This document shows positions 47,317-57,260 of a stretch of DNA of 64,000 nt, in pieces. The notes beneath the pieces were generated by a model. That model searched no databases, was not told the origin of the DNA, and was given only the letters and a program-made list of their open reading frames with translations. The stretch is taken from contig NZ_QPJT01000006.1 of NCBI RefSeq assembly GCF_003337415.1, positions 124,001 through 188,000 of the forward strand, given 5' to 3'. Every line of letters begins with the position of its first letter. The first letter of the stretch is position 1. The position numbers were made by a program, and so were the translations under genes. The stretch is from Anaerobacterium chartisolvens (GTDB lineage Bacteria; Bacillota; Clostridia; Acetivibrionales; DSM-27016).

Positions 47317-48261
47317 GTGAAGTGGCATGAAATTAAAATAACGACTACAGACGAGGCTTCGGATGCCGTATCGGAAATGCTTACCTCTATAGGTGCGGGT
47401 GGTGTGGCAATAGAAGACCCCAATGATATAAGAAGGGAAGTTTTAAGGTCCGATTCTCTCGATTATGCCGATGAGGAGTTTTTAAGCAGCCTTGGGAACG
47501 ATGTTATTATTAAGGCTTATTTTCAGGGGGATATTAATATTACCGAGCTGGAGCAGCTTGTTAAGGAGAAAATAAGGTTTATTTCAAACTTTCTGAACAC
47601 CGGGCACGGCTACAGCGGTTATACCGAGGTCGATGATGAGGACTGGTCCACGGCATGGAAAAAATACTATAAGCCGATACACATCTCAAAAGGCATAGTG
47701 ATTAAGCCTTCATGGGAAGACTATAACATGAAGGACGGAGAGATTGTAATAGAGCTTGATCCCGGTATGGCCTTCGGTACAGGCACACATGAGACAACTG
47801 CAATGTGCGCCGGGCTGCTCCAAAAGTATTTGAAGCAAGGGGACGAGGTTATAGATGTGGGCTGCGGCACGGGAATACTGTCTATAATTGCAGCCAAGCT
47901 GGGAGCGAATCATATAACGGCGGTGGATATTGATGAGGTTGCCATAAGGGTTACCAGGGAGAACTGTATAATTAACAGCGTTCACGACAGGGTACATGCC
48001 TTAAGAGGCGTTTTGGATGAGGTTCCTGCACAGAAGGCCGATATAGTGGCCGCAAATATTATTGCCAATATCATAATTGACATTTCAAAAATTATGCCGT
48101 ATTATTTAAAAGCAGGTGGATATTTTATAGCCTCCGGTATCATAAAGGAGAGAAGCCGGGAGGTTATGGAGGCCTGCGAAGCCGAGGGATTTTCCTGCAT
48201 AGAGCGGCTGGAATCAGGCGAATGGGTGGCGATGGTGTTCAAATGCCTAAGTTCTTTATAA
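47317..48261 (+). CDS. prmA: Ribosomal protein L11 methyltransferase
   Basis: A 314-residue class I SAM methyltransferase that trimethylates ribosomal protein L11. The L11-binding N-terminal domain (MKWHEIKITTTDEASDAV) is followed by DPGMAFGTGTHETT and the SAM site VIDVGCGTGILSIIAAKLG. It starts with GTG after AAAGGAG. The 3' end overlaps rsmE by 19 bases. Confidence 0.95.
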   Translation: MKWHEIKITTTDEASDAVSEMLTSIGAGGVAIEDPNDIRREVLRSDSLDYADEEFLSSLGNDVIIKAYFQGDINITELEQLVKEKIRFISNFLNTGHGYSGYTEVDDEDWSTAWKKYYKPIHISKGIVIKPSWEDYNMKDGEIVIELDPGMAFGTGTHETTAMCAGLLQKYLKQGDEVIDVGCGTGILSIIAAKLGANHITAVDIDEVAIRVTRENCIINSVHDRVHALRGVLDEVPAQKADIVAANIIANIIIDISKIMPYYLKAGGYFIASGIIKERSREVMEACEAEGFSCIERLESGEWVAMVFKCLSSL

Positions 48262-48992
48262 GCAAAGAGGATATTTGCAATAATGCAGTTACAATAAAGG
48301 GTGAGGACGTAAGCCACATTAAGCGTGTTTTGAGGCTTAAGTGCGGCGATACCCTTCAGGTATGCGACGGCGCGGGTACTGATTACACCGTGCGGGTTGA
48401 AAATTTCGAAAAGGATTGTATAATTGCAGGAATTATAAGCTCAGAGAGAAATAATGCTGAACCGCCTATAGATATTGTTTTATTTCAGGGAATTCCCAAG
48501 TCGGATAAAATGGATTTCATTATCCAGAAAAGTGTTGAGTTGGGTGTTAAAAGCATTATTCCGGTATCTACCGATAGAACGGTGGTTAAAATAGCCAATG
48601 AAAAGGATGCCGGAGTCAAGACTGCCAGATGGCAGAAAATTGCACTGGAGGCATCAAAGCAGTGCAACAGGGGCACAATTCCGCATATAGGTGTGCCCGT
48701 GAGCTTTGAGGATGCTTTAAGGCAGGCTTCGGACACTGCCGAATTGTGCATCATACCGTATGAGAAGGAAACCGGGAGCTTTTTAAAGCCGATTATTAAA
48801 GGATCTAAAACCAAAAGAATAGCTGTTTTTGTGGGCCCGGAGGGTGGATTTACGGAAAATGAGGTGCGTAGATCGCAGGACTTTAATATAAGGCCCATAA
48901 CATTAGGCCCCAGAATTTTGAGGACAGAGACTGCAGGGATAGCTGTAATATCAATACTAATGTATGAATTGGGAGATTTAGGAAATGAGTAA
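48243..48992 (+). CDS. rsmE: 16S rRNA m3U1498 methyltransferase
   Basis: A 249-residue SPOUT-class methyltransferase acting on U1498 of 16S rRNA. Family marks are ISSERNNAEPPIDIVLFQG-type central strand (seen as IDIVLFQGIPKSDKMD), IIQKSVELGVKSIIPV, VFVGPEGGFTENEV and LGPRILRTETAGIAVIS. ATG 48243 lies within the end of prmA, so translation is probably coupled. Usual neighbour of prmA in Firmicutes. Confidence 0.95.
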   Translation: MPKFFISKEDICNNAVTIKGEDVSHIKRVLRLKCGDTLQVCDGAGTDYTVRVENFEKDCIIAGIISSERNNAEPPIDIVLFQGIPKSDKMDFIIQKSVELGVKSIIPVSTDRTVVKIANEKDAGVKTARWQKIALEASKQCNRGTIPHIGVPVSFEDALRQASDTAELCIIPYEKETGSFLKPIIKGSKTKRIAVFVGPEGGFTENEVRRSQDFNIRPITLGPRILRTETAGIAVISILMYELGDLGNE

Positions 48993-49356
48993 CCTCAAAT
49001 TTGTTGTAGTAGATGATGCCATATTTATGAGGACGTTATTAAAGAGGATGATTGAGGAAGAAGAAGGGTATACTGTTGTAGGTGAGGCCGGAGACGGACA
49101 TGAGGCAATTCATCAGGCACAGCTTAAGAAGCCTGATGTTATGACTCTTGATATAACCATGCCCGATATGGATGGAATAGCCGCCATAAAGGAGATATTA
49201 AAGGTCAGTCCTCACACTAAAATTATTATGGTTTCGGCTATGGGGCAGCAGGCGATGGTCATTGAGGCTATAAAGCTGGGCGCCAGAGATTTTGTAGTAA
49301 AGCCTTTCGATAAATCCAGGGTTTTTGCGGCCATTCAAAATGTCATTTCTTCGTAG
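48985..49356 (+). CDS. cheY: CheY-like single-domain response regulator
   Basis: A 123-residue receiver domain without an output domain. The acidic pocket is VVDDAIFMR, the phospho-acceptor aspartate is in MTLDITMPDMDG, the switch serine in MVSAMG and the lysine in VVKPFD. It is of the CheY type that binds the flagellar motor, though no chemotaxis gene is nearby. Its ATG overlaps the end of rsmE by eight bases, tying it to the heat-shock/ribosome operon tail. A terminator hairpin follows. Confidence 0.9.
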   Translation: MSNLKFVVVDDAIFMRTLLKRMIEEEEGYTVVGEAGDGHEAIHQAQLKKPDVMTLDITMPDMDGIAAIKEILKVSPHTKIIMVSAMGQQAMVIEAIKLGARDFVVKPFDKSRVFAAIQNVISS

Positions 49357-49367
49357 GGCGCGGTTTT

Positions 49368-49391
49368 GGGAATACAATGTATTCTTTTTTT
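49368..49391 (+). terminator. Terminator after cheY
   Basis: GAATAC pairs with GTATTC around a 3-base loop, followed by TTTTTTT. The stem is short but the U-run is good. Confidence 0.6.
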
Positions 49392-49589
49392 ATTTCAGAG
49401 TTTATGTGGCAAGGCATATTTAAAATAAAAGCTCAGGAAATAAACCTTAAAAAAACGGAGCAAATGGAAGAAAACCGGAAAAAACACCTGAAAATCATAA
49501 AAAAATTATGATTATAACAAAATAAAGTTTAATTTATTAAAAGTTATGTTATAATAGTATAAAATCCAAAAAGAGGATGATAATAGGTT

Positions 49590-50468
49590 ATGATTAGGAG
49601 TATGACAGGCTTTGGCAGAGGTGAAAGCCAGAATGACGGGAAAGAGTTTTTCGTTGAGATAAAAACCGTAAATCACAGGTACAGTGATGTTTTTATAAAA
49701 ATGCCGCGGCATATATCCTTCCTTGAGGATAAGGTGAGGGATGTGGTGAGCAGGAGCATATCCAGAGGGAAGGCCGATGTATATATATCATATGAGGATT
49801 TGGGGGATAATGCCAAAACCGTAGTGTTTGATAAAGCTCTGTCTAAGGCTTATATAGATGCCCTTAAGTCTCTTAGGGATAGCAGCGGGCTTAATGATGA
49901 TATATCTGTTTCGCTTATAGCTCGTTTCCCGGATGTTCTGAGGGTTGAAAAGCCGGAAGAGGATGCAGATAAGCTATGGGAGATGCTTAGTGAGGCTGTT
50001 AAAAATGCTTTAAACGCGTTGGTTTCCATGAGGGAAAAGGAGGGGCAGCAGCTCCAAAAAAGCCTTATGGAAAAGACGGAGTATATAGAAGAGCTTTTAA
50101 AGAAAATAGCTCTGCGGGCACCCAATGTTGTAACGGAGTATAAGCAAAAATTAGAAGCAAGGATAAAAGAGCTCTTGGATCAGCAGACTGTGGATGAAAG
50201 CAGAATAGCTGTGGAGATTGCTCTGTTTGCTGACAGATGCAGTATTGATGAAGAGATAGTGCGCCTTGGAAGTCACATAGGCCAGCTTAGGGAAGCCTTG
50301 GATATGAAGCAGCCGGTTGGAAGAAAGCTTGATTTTATTATGCAGGAAATGAACAGAGAGGTAAATACCATAGGCTCTAAGGCCAATGACCTTACAATAA
50401 CAAGGCATGTTGTTGATATTAAGAGTGAGCTGGAAAAAATTCGTGAACAGGTCCAGAATATAGAATAG
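49590..50468 (+). CDS. yicC: YicC/YloC family endoribonuclease
   Basis: A 292-residue YicC/YloC protein, a family now known as endoribonucleases. It starts MIRSMTGFGRGE, has EIKTVNHRYSDVFIKMPR and ends GRKLDFIMQEMNREVNTIG and KSELEKIREQVQNIE. It begins a common Firmicute cluster (yicC-remA-gmk-rpoZ-coaBC). TATAAT at 49550-49555 is a likely -10. Confidence 0.93.
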   Translation: MIRSMTGFGRGESQNDGKEFFVEIKTVNHRYSDVFIKMPRHISFLEDKVRDVVSRSISRGKADVYISYEDLGDNAKTVVFDKALSKAYIDALKSLRDSSGLNDDISVSLIARFPDVLRVEKPEEDADKLWEMLSEAVKNALNALVSMREKEGQQLQKSLMEKTEYIEELLKKIALRAPNVVTEYKQKLEARIKELLDQQTVDESRIAVEIALFADRCSIDEEIVRLGSHIGQLREALDMKQPVGRKLDFIMQEMNREVNTIGSKANDLTITRHVVDIKSELEKIREQVQNIE

Positions 50469-50503
50469 CACAATATAAAAATTAGAAATCGGGAGGTAAG
50501 TTA

Positions 50504-50785
50504 ATGAAACTTATAAACATAGGCTTCGGAAATATTGTGTCGGCAAACAGGCTTGTGGCTATAGTAAGTCCTGAATCGGCTCCTATAAAGAGAATAATAC
50601 AGGAGGCCAGGGACAGGGGAATGCTTATAGATGCTACATATGGCAGAAGGACCAGAGCCGTTATAATTACCGACAGCGACCACATAATACTTTCCGCTGT
50701 TCAGCCTGAAACAGTTGCACACAGGCTCAATGTTAAGGATGTGGATACAGACGCAGATGCGGATTCAGAAGAGGCGGATGAATAG
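50504..50785 (+). CDS. remA: RemA-like DUF370 regulator
   Basis: A 93-residue DUF370 protein: [59 protein letters not shown]. In Bacillus subtilis RemA is a DNA-binding activator of biofilm matrix genes. The C-terminal tail here is Asp/Glu-rich ([12 protein letters not shown]). GGGAGG precedes the ATG. It lies between yicC and gmk as usual. Confidence 0.92.
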   Translation: MKLINIGFGNIVSANRLVAIVSPESAPIKRIIQEARDRGMLIDATYGRRTRAVIITDSDHIILSAVQPETVAHRLNVKDVDTDADADSEEADE

Positions 50786-50795
50786 AGGGGCTGAG

Positions 50796-51401
50796 ATGTC
50801 ACATAAAGGCTTGCTGGTTATCCTTTGCGGTCCGTCGGGAGTTGGCAAGGGAACCATATTAAATAAAGCAATGCATAAAAACAAAAATATAAGGTTATCC
50901 GTTTCTGCAACCACCAGGAGTCCAAGAAGCGGCGAGGAGGAAGCCGTCAATTATTATTTTAAATCCATTCGCGATTTTAAAAAAATGATAGAAAAAGATG
51001 AATTGGTTGAATGGGTGGAGTATTGCGGAAATTACTATGGTACGCCTAAAAGGCATATTGAGGATTTGCTGGGCCAGGGATATGACGTTGTACTGGAAAT
51101 AGAAGTAGAGGGAGCTGCCAGGATAAAAAATAAGTACCCCGAGGTAGTATCGGTGTTTGTTCTGCCTCCTACCTTTGAGGAATTGAGAACAAGACTTGCA
51201 GGCAGAGGGACTGAGGATTCCGAGGTTATTGAGAAGCGCATTGAAAGGGCCAGACAGGAAATAGAGCATGCCGATAAATATGATTATATAATTATTAATG
51301 ACGATATTGACGAGGCTGCGGATAAACTAAACTGCATTTTGCAGGCAGAGAAGCTCACGGTAGAAAGAAACAAGCATATACTAGAAGAAATAGGTTTTTA
51401 G
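50796..51401 (+). CDS. gmk: Guanylate kinase
   Basis: A 201-residue GMP kinase making GDP. P-loop LCGPSGVGKGTILNKAM, GMP-binding SATTRSPRSGEEEAVNYYF and the VLEIEVEGAARIK segment are clear. ATG 50796 after AGAGGGG is chosen; an upstream in-frame ATG at 50715 lies inside remA and gives no family sequence. Confidence 0.96.
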   Translation: MSHKGLLVILCGPSGVGKGTILNKAMHKNKNIRLSVSATTRSPRSGEEEAVNYYFKSIRDFKKMIEKDELVEWVEYCGNYYGTPKRHIEDLLGQGYDVVLEIEVEGAARIKNKYPEVVSVFVLPPTFEELRTRLAGRGTEDSEVIEKRIERARQEIEHADKYDYIIINDDIDEAADKLNCILQAEKLTVERNKHILEEIGF

Positions 51402-51413
51402 GAGGTTATTTTA

Positions 51414-51620
51414 ATGATTGAACCGCCAATTAATTCATTGATGACTAAGGTTGACAGCAGATATACTCTGGTGGTAGCTGCCGCAAAAAGAGCCCGCCAG
51501 CTTGCTGACGGGGCCCATAAGCTTACCAAATGCAATTCCGATAAGCCTGTTACAATTGCGATTAATGAGATTAATGAAGATAAAATTACGTATGTACGTA
51601 CCAAAAGCGGAATAAAATAA
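51414..51620 (+). CDS. rpoZ: RNA polymerase omega subunit
   Basis: A 68-residue omega subunit, which helps beta-prime folding and assembly. It starts MIEPPINSLMTKVDSRYTLV and carries the AAAKRARQLADG helix. AGGAGG precedes the ATG; gmk-rpoZ order is standard. Confidence 0.94.
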   Translation: MIEPPINSLMTKVDSRYTLVVAAAKRARQLADGAHKLTKCNSDKPVTIAINEINEDKITYVRTKSGIK

Positions 51621-51654
51621 AATCCGTCAGTGGACTGGGATTTTTGCACAACAG

Positions 51655-51708
51655 CAATGGGCAACAGGCGATTAGTAATCAAGTTATTAATTGTCCGTTG
51701 TCCATTGT
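51655..51708. repeat. Palindromic repeat between rpoZ and coaBC
   Basis: CAATGGGCAAC pairs with GTTGTCCATTG, with AT-rich inner pairing. It resembles the CAATGG-type intergenic palindromes found in many genomes. Confidence 0.55.
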
Positions 51709-51736
51709 TAATTGGTATTTTTACGGGAGAGGATTT

Positions 51737-52948
51737 ATGCTTAAAGGTAAAACGGTTGTTGTAGGTGTGTGCGGAGGAATAGCGGCATACAAGGTTGTTG
51801 AGGTGATAAGCAGGCTGAGAAAGCTGGGGGCGGAGGTGCATGTCATTATGACTAAGAGCGCCGAAAGCTTTGTTGCTCCTCTAACCTTTCAGTCGCTGTC
51901 TAATAATTATGTTGTCAGGGACATGTTTTCAGAGCCTAAAAGCTGGGAGGTTGAGCATATTTCTCTTGCCAGAAGGGCGGATTTGATTGTTATTGCTCCC
52001 GCTACGGCAAACGTTATAGGAAAGGTGTCGGGAGGAATTGCCGATGACATGCTTACAACAACCATAATGGCTGCGCAGGTGCCGGTGCTTTTTGTTCCTG
52101 CCATGAACCAAGCCATGTATGCTAACCCCATATTAAAGTCCAATATTTCAAAGCTTGCGGCACTGGGGTACATGTTTATGGAGCCCGGAACCGGGTCCAT
52201 GGCGGCTGAAGGTGAGCACGGCAAGGGGAGACTTCCCGAGCCCCGGCACATAGTAGAAAGGCTTGTGGACATTCTGCTTCGGGACAGGGACATGAAGGAC
52301 ATTAAGGTGCTGATAACAGCAGGCCCTACACGCGAAGCTATTGATCCTGTCAGGTACATCTCTAACCACTCGTCGGGTAAAATGGGCTATTCGCTTGCAG
52401 AGGCCGCATTAAAAAGGGGCGCCGAGGTAACACTTGTTTCGGGGCCGGTGAGCATACCTTGCCCTGGCGGTGCAGAGCTTATAAGCGTTGTTTCGGCACA
52501 GCAAATGCACAGTGAGGTGATGAAGGCGTATGCCCGCTTCGACATGCTTATAATGGTGGCGGCGGTTGCTGACTACAGATGTGCAGAAATATCTCCTGAT
52601 AAGATAAAGAAAAACGGTGATGATATGACGGTAAGGCTTGTAAAAAACCCCGACATAGCAAGGGAGCTTGGAGAGGTAAAGGGTGAAAGGCTGCTCGTGG
52701 GCTTCAGTGCCGAGACGGAGAATCTGCTTTCCAATGCCAAAGCTAAGCTTGAGGCAAAGAATATGGACATGATAGCTGCAAACGATGTGTCTGCCGAGGG
52801 TGCGGGATTTGATTCAGATACCAACATAGTAAAGCTTGTAAAAAGGGATGGATGCTTGATTGAATTGCCTAAAATGAGTAAAAGGGACGTTTCTCATAAA
52901 ATACTTGATGAGGCTGTTATGTTATTTAAAAAAGAAATTAAAGAATAA
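51737..52948 (+). CDS. coaBC: Bifunctional CoaBC (phosphopantothenoylcysteine decarboxylase/synthase)
   Basis: A 403-residue fusion of the flavoprotein decarboxylase CoaC (GKTVVVGVCGGIAAYKVVE, PATANVIGKVSGGIADD, PAMNQAMYANP) and the synthase CoaB (ITAGPTREAIDPVRYISNHS, AAVADYRCAEISPDKIKK), two steps of coenzyme A synthesis. ATG 51737 with GGGAGAGG upstream; an in-frame ATG at 51644 would run through the palindromic repeat. Confidence 0.95.
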   Translation: MLKGKTVVVGVCGGIAAYKVVEVISRLRKLGAEVHVIMTKSAESFVAPLTFQSLSNNYVVRDMFSEPKSWEVEHISLARRADLIVIAPATANVIGKVSGGIADDMLTTTIMAAQVPVLFVPAMNQAMYANPILKSNISKLAALGYMFMEPGTGSMAAEGEHGKGRLPEPRHIVERLVDILLRDRDMKDIKVLITAGPTREAIDPVRYISNHSSGKMGYSLAEAALKRGAEVTLVSGPVSIPCPGGAELISVVSAQQMHSEVMKAYARFDMLIMVAAVADYRCAEISPDKIKKNGDDMTVRLVKNPDIARELGEVKGERLLVGFSAETENLLSNAKAKLEAKNMDMIAANDVSAEGAGFDSDTNIVKLVKRDGCLIELPKMSKRDVSHKILDEAVMLFKKEIKE

Positions 52949-52979
52949 ATATAAAACGTAAACGAGGAGGACATTACTG

Positions 52980-54368
52980 ATGGCGGTGGAGAAAACAATG
53001 GAAAAGATAGTGGCTCTGGCGAAAAATAGAGGGTTTGTGTACCCGGGATCGGATATATATGGAGGTCTTGCTAACGCGTGGGACTACGGCCCGCTGGGGG
53101 TAGAGCTGAAAAACAACGTAAAGAGGGCGTGGTGGAAAAAATTCATACAGCAAAGCCCGTATAATGTAGGAGTGGACTGTGCAATACTTATGAACCCTCA
53201 GGTATGGGTGGCATCGGGGCATGTGGGAGGCTTTAGCGATCCCCTCATAGATTGCAAGGATTGCAAAACCAGACACAGGGCAGACAAGCTTATAGAGGAC
53301 TGGAATAACGAAAACCAAACCGAGACGGCTGTTGACGGATGGACAAACGAGCAGCTTACGGCATATATAAAGGAAAAGGGAGTGAAGTGTCCCCAGTGCG
53401 GTTCCGCCAATTTCACCGATATAAGAAAGTTTAATCTTATGTTTAAAACCTTTCAGGGTGTTACCGAGGACTCAAAGGCGGAAATATTCTTAAGGCCGGA
53501 AACCGCGCAGGGGATTTTTGTGAATTTTAAAAATGTACAGAGAACCTCAAGGAAGAAGATTCCTTTCGGAATAGGGCAGATTGGAAAATCCTTCAGAAAC
53601 GAAATAACCCCGGGTAATTTCACCTTCAGAACCCGTGAATTTGAGCAAATGGAGCTTGAGTTTTTCTGTGAACCGGGGAAGGATCTTGAGTGGTTTGAGT
53701 ATTGGAAGGATTTTTGTCATAACTGGCTCCTTGGCTTGGGCATAAGGAAGGAAAGCCTGAAGCTGCGCGATCATGCCAAGGAAGAGCTTTCCCATTACAG
53801 TAATGCAACGACAGACATTGAATTTAAGTTTCCGTTTGGATGGGGTGAGCTGTGGGGAATTGCCGACAGGACGGATTTTGATTTAAAGCAGCACATGGAG
53901 CACTCTAAGGATGACCTGTCCTATTTTGATCCCGTAACGAATCAAAAATATGTACCATACTGTATAGAGCCTTCTCTTGGAGCGGACAGGGTAACCCTTG
54001 CATTTTTATGCGACGCATATGATGAGGAGGAGGTTGCGGAGGGAGATATAAGGACTGTTCTTCACTTCCATCCAGCAATTGCTCCGATAAAAATTGCGGT
54101 TCTTCCGCTTTCCAAAAAGCTTGGAGAGGATGCCTATAAGGTATATGAAGACTTGACAAAAAAATATGTGTGTGAGTACGATGAGACGGGAAGCATAGGA
54201 AAGAGATACAGAAGGCAGGATGAGACGGGCACGCCTTACTGTGTTACATTTGATTTTGATTCAGTCAGCGATGGAAGTGTAACCATAAGGGACAGGGATT
54301 CAATGCAGCAGGTAAGAATAAAAATTGATGATTTGGGCAAATATTTTGAAGAAAGGCTGGAGTTTTAA
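52980..54368 (+). CDS. glyS: Glycyl-tRNA synthetase (single-chain, alpha2 type)
   Basis: A 462-residue class II synthetase of the eukaryote/archaeal-like homodimeric form. Features: [20 protein letters not shown], a zinc-type [11 protein letters not shown] insert, [15 protein letters not shown], motif 2 in [35 protein letters not shown]-like motif 3 ([19 protein letters not shown]) and a C-terminal anticodon domain. ACGAGGAGG precedes the ATG. It charges tRNA-Gly. Confidence 0.95.
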   Translation: MAVEKTMEKIVALAKNRGFVYPGSDIYGGLANAWDYGPLGVELKNNVKRAWWKKFIQQSPYNVGVDCAILMNPQVWVASGHVGGFSDPLIDCKDCKTRHRADKLIEDWNNENQTETAVDGWTNEQLTAYIKEKGVKCPQCGSANFTDIRKFNLMFKTFQGVTEDSKAEIFLRPETAQGIFVNFKNVQRTSRKKIPFGIGQIGKSFRNEITPGNFTFRTREFEQMELEFFCEPGKDLEWFEYWKDFCHNWLLGLGIRKESLKLRDHAKEELSHYSNATTDIEFKFPFGWGELWGIADRTDFDLKQHMEHSKDDLSYFDPVTNQKYVPYCIEPSLGADRVTLAFLCDAYDEEEVAEGDIRTVLHFHPAIAPIKIAVLPLSKKLGEDAYKVYEDLTKKYVCEYDETGSIGKRYRRQDETGTPYCVTFDFDSVSDGSVTIRDRDSMQQVRIKIDDLGKYFEERLEF

Positions 54369-54548
54369 AGAAAGTCATTAAAAGTATGTATACCCATGAT
54401 TATGGACAGAATTTATTACTGCTTATTGTGTACTTAAAAAAACAGTGTATTTAAAAATTAATTAATTTGAAAATAATATAATTGTGATATAATTAATAAG
54501 GCTGTTAAATGGAATATTATTCCTTGGACTTTTTTGGAGGAGTATAAG

Positions 54549-54599
54549 ATGGAAGATGCGAAGCTGTATGCACTCCCATATATAATTATACAATTATAA
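54549..54599 (+). CDS. Possible 16-residue leader peptide before ppdK
   Basis: ATG 54549 follows TTGGAGGAGTATAAG, a strong ribosome site, and encodes MEDAKLYALPYIIIQL before TAA at 54597-54599, 21 bases from the ppdK start. A regulatory or spurious frame; the ribosome site is the only support. Confidence 0.35.
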   Translation: MEDAKLYALPYIIIQL

Positions 54600-54620
54600 A
54601 ATACATAGGAGGTTTACTTA

Positions 54621-57260
54621 ATGGCGAAGTATGTTTATCTGTTCAGTGAGGGTAACGCTTCAATGAAAAATTTGCTTGGAGGCAAGGGGGCTAATCTGGC
54701 CGAGATGACGGGGTTGGGGCTTCCGGTGCCGAGGGGATTTACTGTTACTACCGAGGCTTGTACCAGATATTACAATGACGGAAAAGTGATTGCCGACGAA
54801 ATAGAGAAAGAAATATCGGAAATGATGGAAAAAACAGAGAACCTGGTGGGAAAGAAGTTCGGAGATCCTAAAAACCCTTTTCTCGTATCGGTGCGTTCCG
54901 GCGCAAGGGCTTCAATGCCGGGTATGATGGACACGATATTGAACCTTGGGCTTAACGACACCGTTGTGGAAGGGCTTTCTGAGCTCACAGGCAACGAAAG
55001 GTTTGCTTTTGACAGCTACAGGCGGTTTATTCAGATGTTCAGTGATGTTGTTATGGAGGTTGAGAAATCAAAATTTGAGAAAATACTCCATGGTGTAAAA
55101 GAAGAGAATGGCGCTAAGTTTGATACTGATCTCACAGCCCTTAATTTAAGGGAGGTAGTTAAAAGATATAAGGAGCTCTTTAAGCAGGAAAAGGGCTTTG
55201 ATTTTCCTCAGGAGCCTAAGGCTCAGCTTATGGAGGCGGTAAAGGCGGTGTTCCGTTCATGGGATAACCCCAGAGCCATTGTATACAGGAGGCTTAATGA
55301 TATCCCCGGTGACTGGGGAACGGCGGTCAATGTGCAGGAAATGGTTTATGGAAATATGGGAAATGATTCGGGTACGGGGGTTGCCTTTACCAGAAACCCG
55401 TCCACAGGAGAGAAGAAGCTGTATGGAGAGTTTCTGATGAATGCTCAGGGAGAGGACGTTGTTGCTGGAATCAGGACACCCCAGTCAATAGAGCAGCTAA
55501 GAGAAATCAATCCCGAGGTATACAACCAGTTTGCAGACATTGCAGAGAAGCTTGAGAAGCATTACAGGGATATGCAGGACATGGAGTTTACCATTGAAAA
55601 GGGCAAGCTCTTTATGCTTCAGACCAGAAACGGAAAGAGGACGGCTGCTGCTGCGTTAAAGATAGCGGTTGATCTTGTTGACGAGGGCATGGCGACCAAG
55701 CAGGAAGCGATAATGAAGGTGGATCCCAAGCAGTTGGACGCATTGCTGCACCCCAATTTTGAGCCAAAGGCCTTAAAGGCGGCGCAGCCTGTTGCAAAGG
55801 GGCTTCCCGCATCGCCCGGAGCTGCCACGGGTAAGGTTTTCTTTGAAGCGGATGATGCTGTGGAGGCATCAAAGGGAGGGGAAGACAAGGTTATACTTGT
55901 AAGGCTTGAGACCTCGCCCGAGGACATAGAGGGAATGCACGTATCGCAGGGCATACTGACAGGACGCGGAGGTATGACCTCTCACGCGGCTGTGGTTGCA
56001 AGGGGCATGGGCACGTGCTGTGTGGCCGGATGCGGGGATATAAAAATAAATGAGGAAGAAAAATATTTTACTGATAAAAACGGCAAAAAATATGCAGAAG
56101 GGGATTGGATTTCGTTAGACGGCTCAACAGGAAATGTATATGGGGAAAGGCTTCCCACGGTAGAGCCCGAGATGACGGGAGACTTTTCCACTCTTATGCA
56201 GTGGGCCGACGAGATGAGAACACTCAAAATAAGGACTAACGCCGATACGCCCAAGGATGCTGCTCAGGCAATGAGCTTTGGTGCGGAGGGTATAGGCCTG
56301 TGCCGTACAGAGCATATGTTTTTTGAGCCTGACAGGCTTCCCGCAATGCGTGAGATGATTGTTGCCAGAACGGAGCAGCAGAGGGTAAAAGCACTGGAGA
56401 AGCTTCTTCCCATGCAGAGAAGTGACTTTGAGGGACTGTTTACGGAGATGAAGGGATATCCTGTAACCATAAGGTTCTTAGACCCTCCTCTCCATGAATT
56501 CCTTCCTCAGGCCGACGAGGATATACAGGCCCTTGCAAAGGAAATGGGACTGGAATACTGTGAATTGAAGAGCATAGTTTGTGATTTGCATGAGTTCAAC
56601 CCCATGATGGGGCACAGGGGCTGCCGCCTTGCGGTGACATATCCTGAAATAGCTGAAATGCAGACAAGGGCGGTTATAGAGGCTGCCATTAATGTAAACA
56701 AAAAAGGCATGAGCGTAATACCTGAGATAATGATTCCTCTAGTGGGAGAAACCAAGGAGCTCAAGTATGTAAAGGACGTTGTTGTGAAGACGGCGGACAG
56801 CATTATAGAGAAAGCGGGAGTTCAGCTTCAGTATAAGGTAGGAACAATGATAGAGATTCCGAGGGCTGCCATAACTTCAGATGAGATAGCAAAGGAAGCG
56901 GAATTTTTCTCATTCGGCACAAACGACCTCACTCAGATGACCTTCGGTTTCAGCCGTGATGATGCGGGGCGTTTCCTTGACGAGTATTACAATAAGAAAA
57001 TCTATGAGTCGGATCCGTTTGCAAGACTTGACCAGACAGGAGTCGGGAAGCTTATAAAGATTGCTTCGGAGCTGGGAAAACAGACGAGGCCGGACATCAA
57101 GCTGGGAATTTGCGGAGAGCATGGAGGCGACCCCTCTTCAATTGAGTTCTGCCACAATCTTGGATTGAACTATGTATCCTGCTCACCGTTCCGCGTGCCC
57201 ATAGCAAGGCTGGCAGCGGCACAAGCAGCCGTAGGCGGCGGGGCAATGGGACAGAAATAA
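54621..57260 (+). CDS. ppdK: Pyruvate, phosphate dikinase
   Basis: An 879-residue PPDK interconverting PEP/AMP/PPi and pyruvate/ATP/Pi; in cellulolytic clostridia it serves glycolysis in place of pyruvate kinase. N-terminal ATP-grasp domain (LLGGKGANLAEMTGLGLPVP, SVRSGARASMPGMMDTILNL), the swivelling phosphohistidine domain with ILTGRGGMTSHAAVVARGMG (catalytic His), and the C-terminal PEP barrel with GIGLCRTEHMFFE and GICGEHGGDPSSIEFC. It ends AAQAAVGGGAMGQK; this gene end and its terminator are repeated twice downstream. Confidence 0.97.
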   Translation: MAKYVYLFSEGNASMKNLLGGKGANLAEMTGLGLPVPRGFTVTTEACTRYYNDGKVIADEIEKEISEMMEKTENLVGKKFGDPKNPFLVSVRSGARASMPGMMDTILNLGLNDTVVEGLSELTGNERFAFDSYRRFIQMFSDVVMEVEKSKFEKILHGVKEENGAKFDTDLTALNLREVVKRYKELFKQEKGFDFPQEPKAQLMEAVKAVFRSWDNPRAIVYRRLNDIPGDWGTAVNVQEMVYGNMGNDSGTGVAFTRNPSTGEKKLYGEFLMNAQGEDVVAGIRTPQSIEQLREINPEVYNQFADIAEKLEKHYRDMQDMEFTIEKGKLFMLQTRNGKRTAAAALKIAVDLVDEGMATKQEAIMKVDPKQLDALLHPNFEPKALKAAQPVAKGLPASPGAATGKVFFEADDAVEASKGGEDKVILVRLETSPEDIEGMHVSQGILTGRGGMTSHAAVVARGMGTCCVAGCGDIKINEEEKYFTDKNGKKYAEGDWISLDGSTGNVYGERLPTVEPEMTGDFSTLMQWADEMRTLKIRTNADTPKDAAQAMSFGAEGIGLCRTEHMFFEPDRLPAMREMIVARTEQQRVKALEKLLPMQRSDFEGLFTEMKGYPVTIRFLDPPLHEFLPQADEDIQALAKEMGLEYCELKSIVCDLHEFNPMMGHRGCRLAVTYPEIAEMQTRAVIEAAINVNKKGMSVIPEIMIPLVGETKELKYVKDVVVKTADSIIEKAGVQLQYKVGTMIEIPRAAITSDEIAKEAEFFSFGTNDLTQMTFGFSRDDAGRFLDEYYNKKIYESDPFARLDQTGVGKLIKIASELGKQTRPDIKLGICGEHGGDPSSIEFCHNLGLNYVSCSPFRVPIARLAAAQAAVGGGAMGQK

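Noticed and set aside
50715-50795. Upstream start for guanylate kinase
   Set aside because: The extension lies inside remA in another frame and has no similarity to guanylate kinase.
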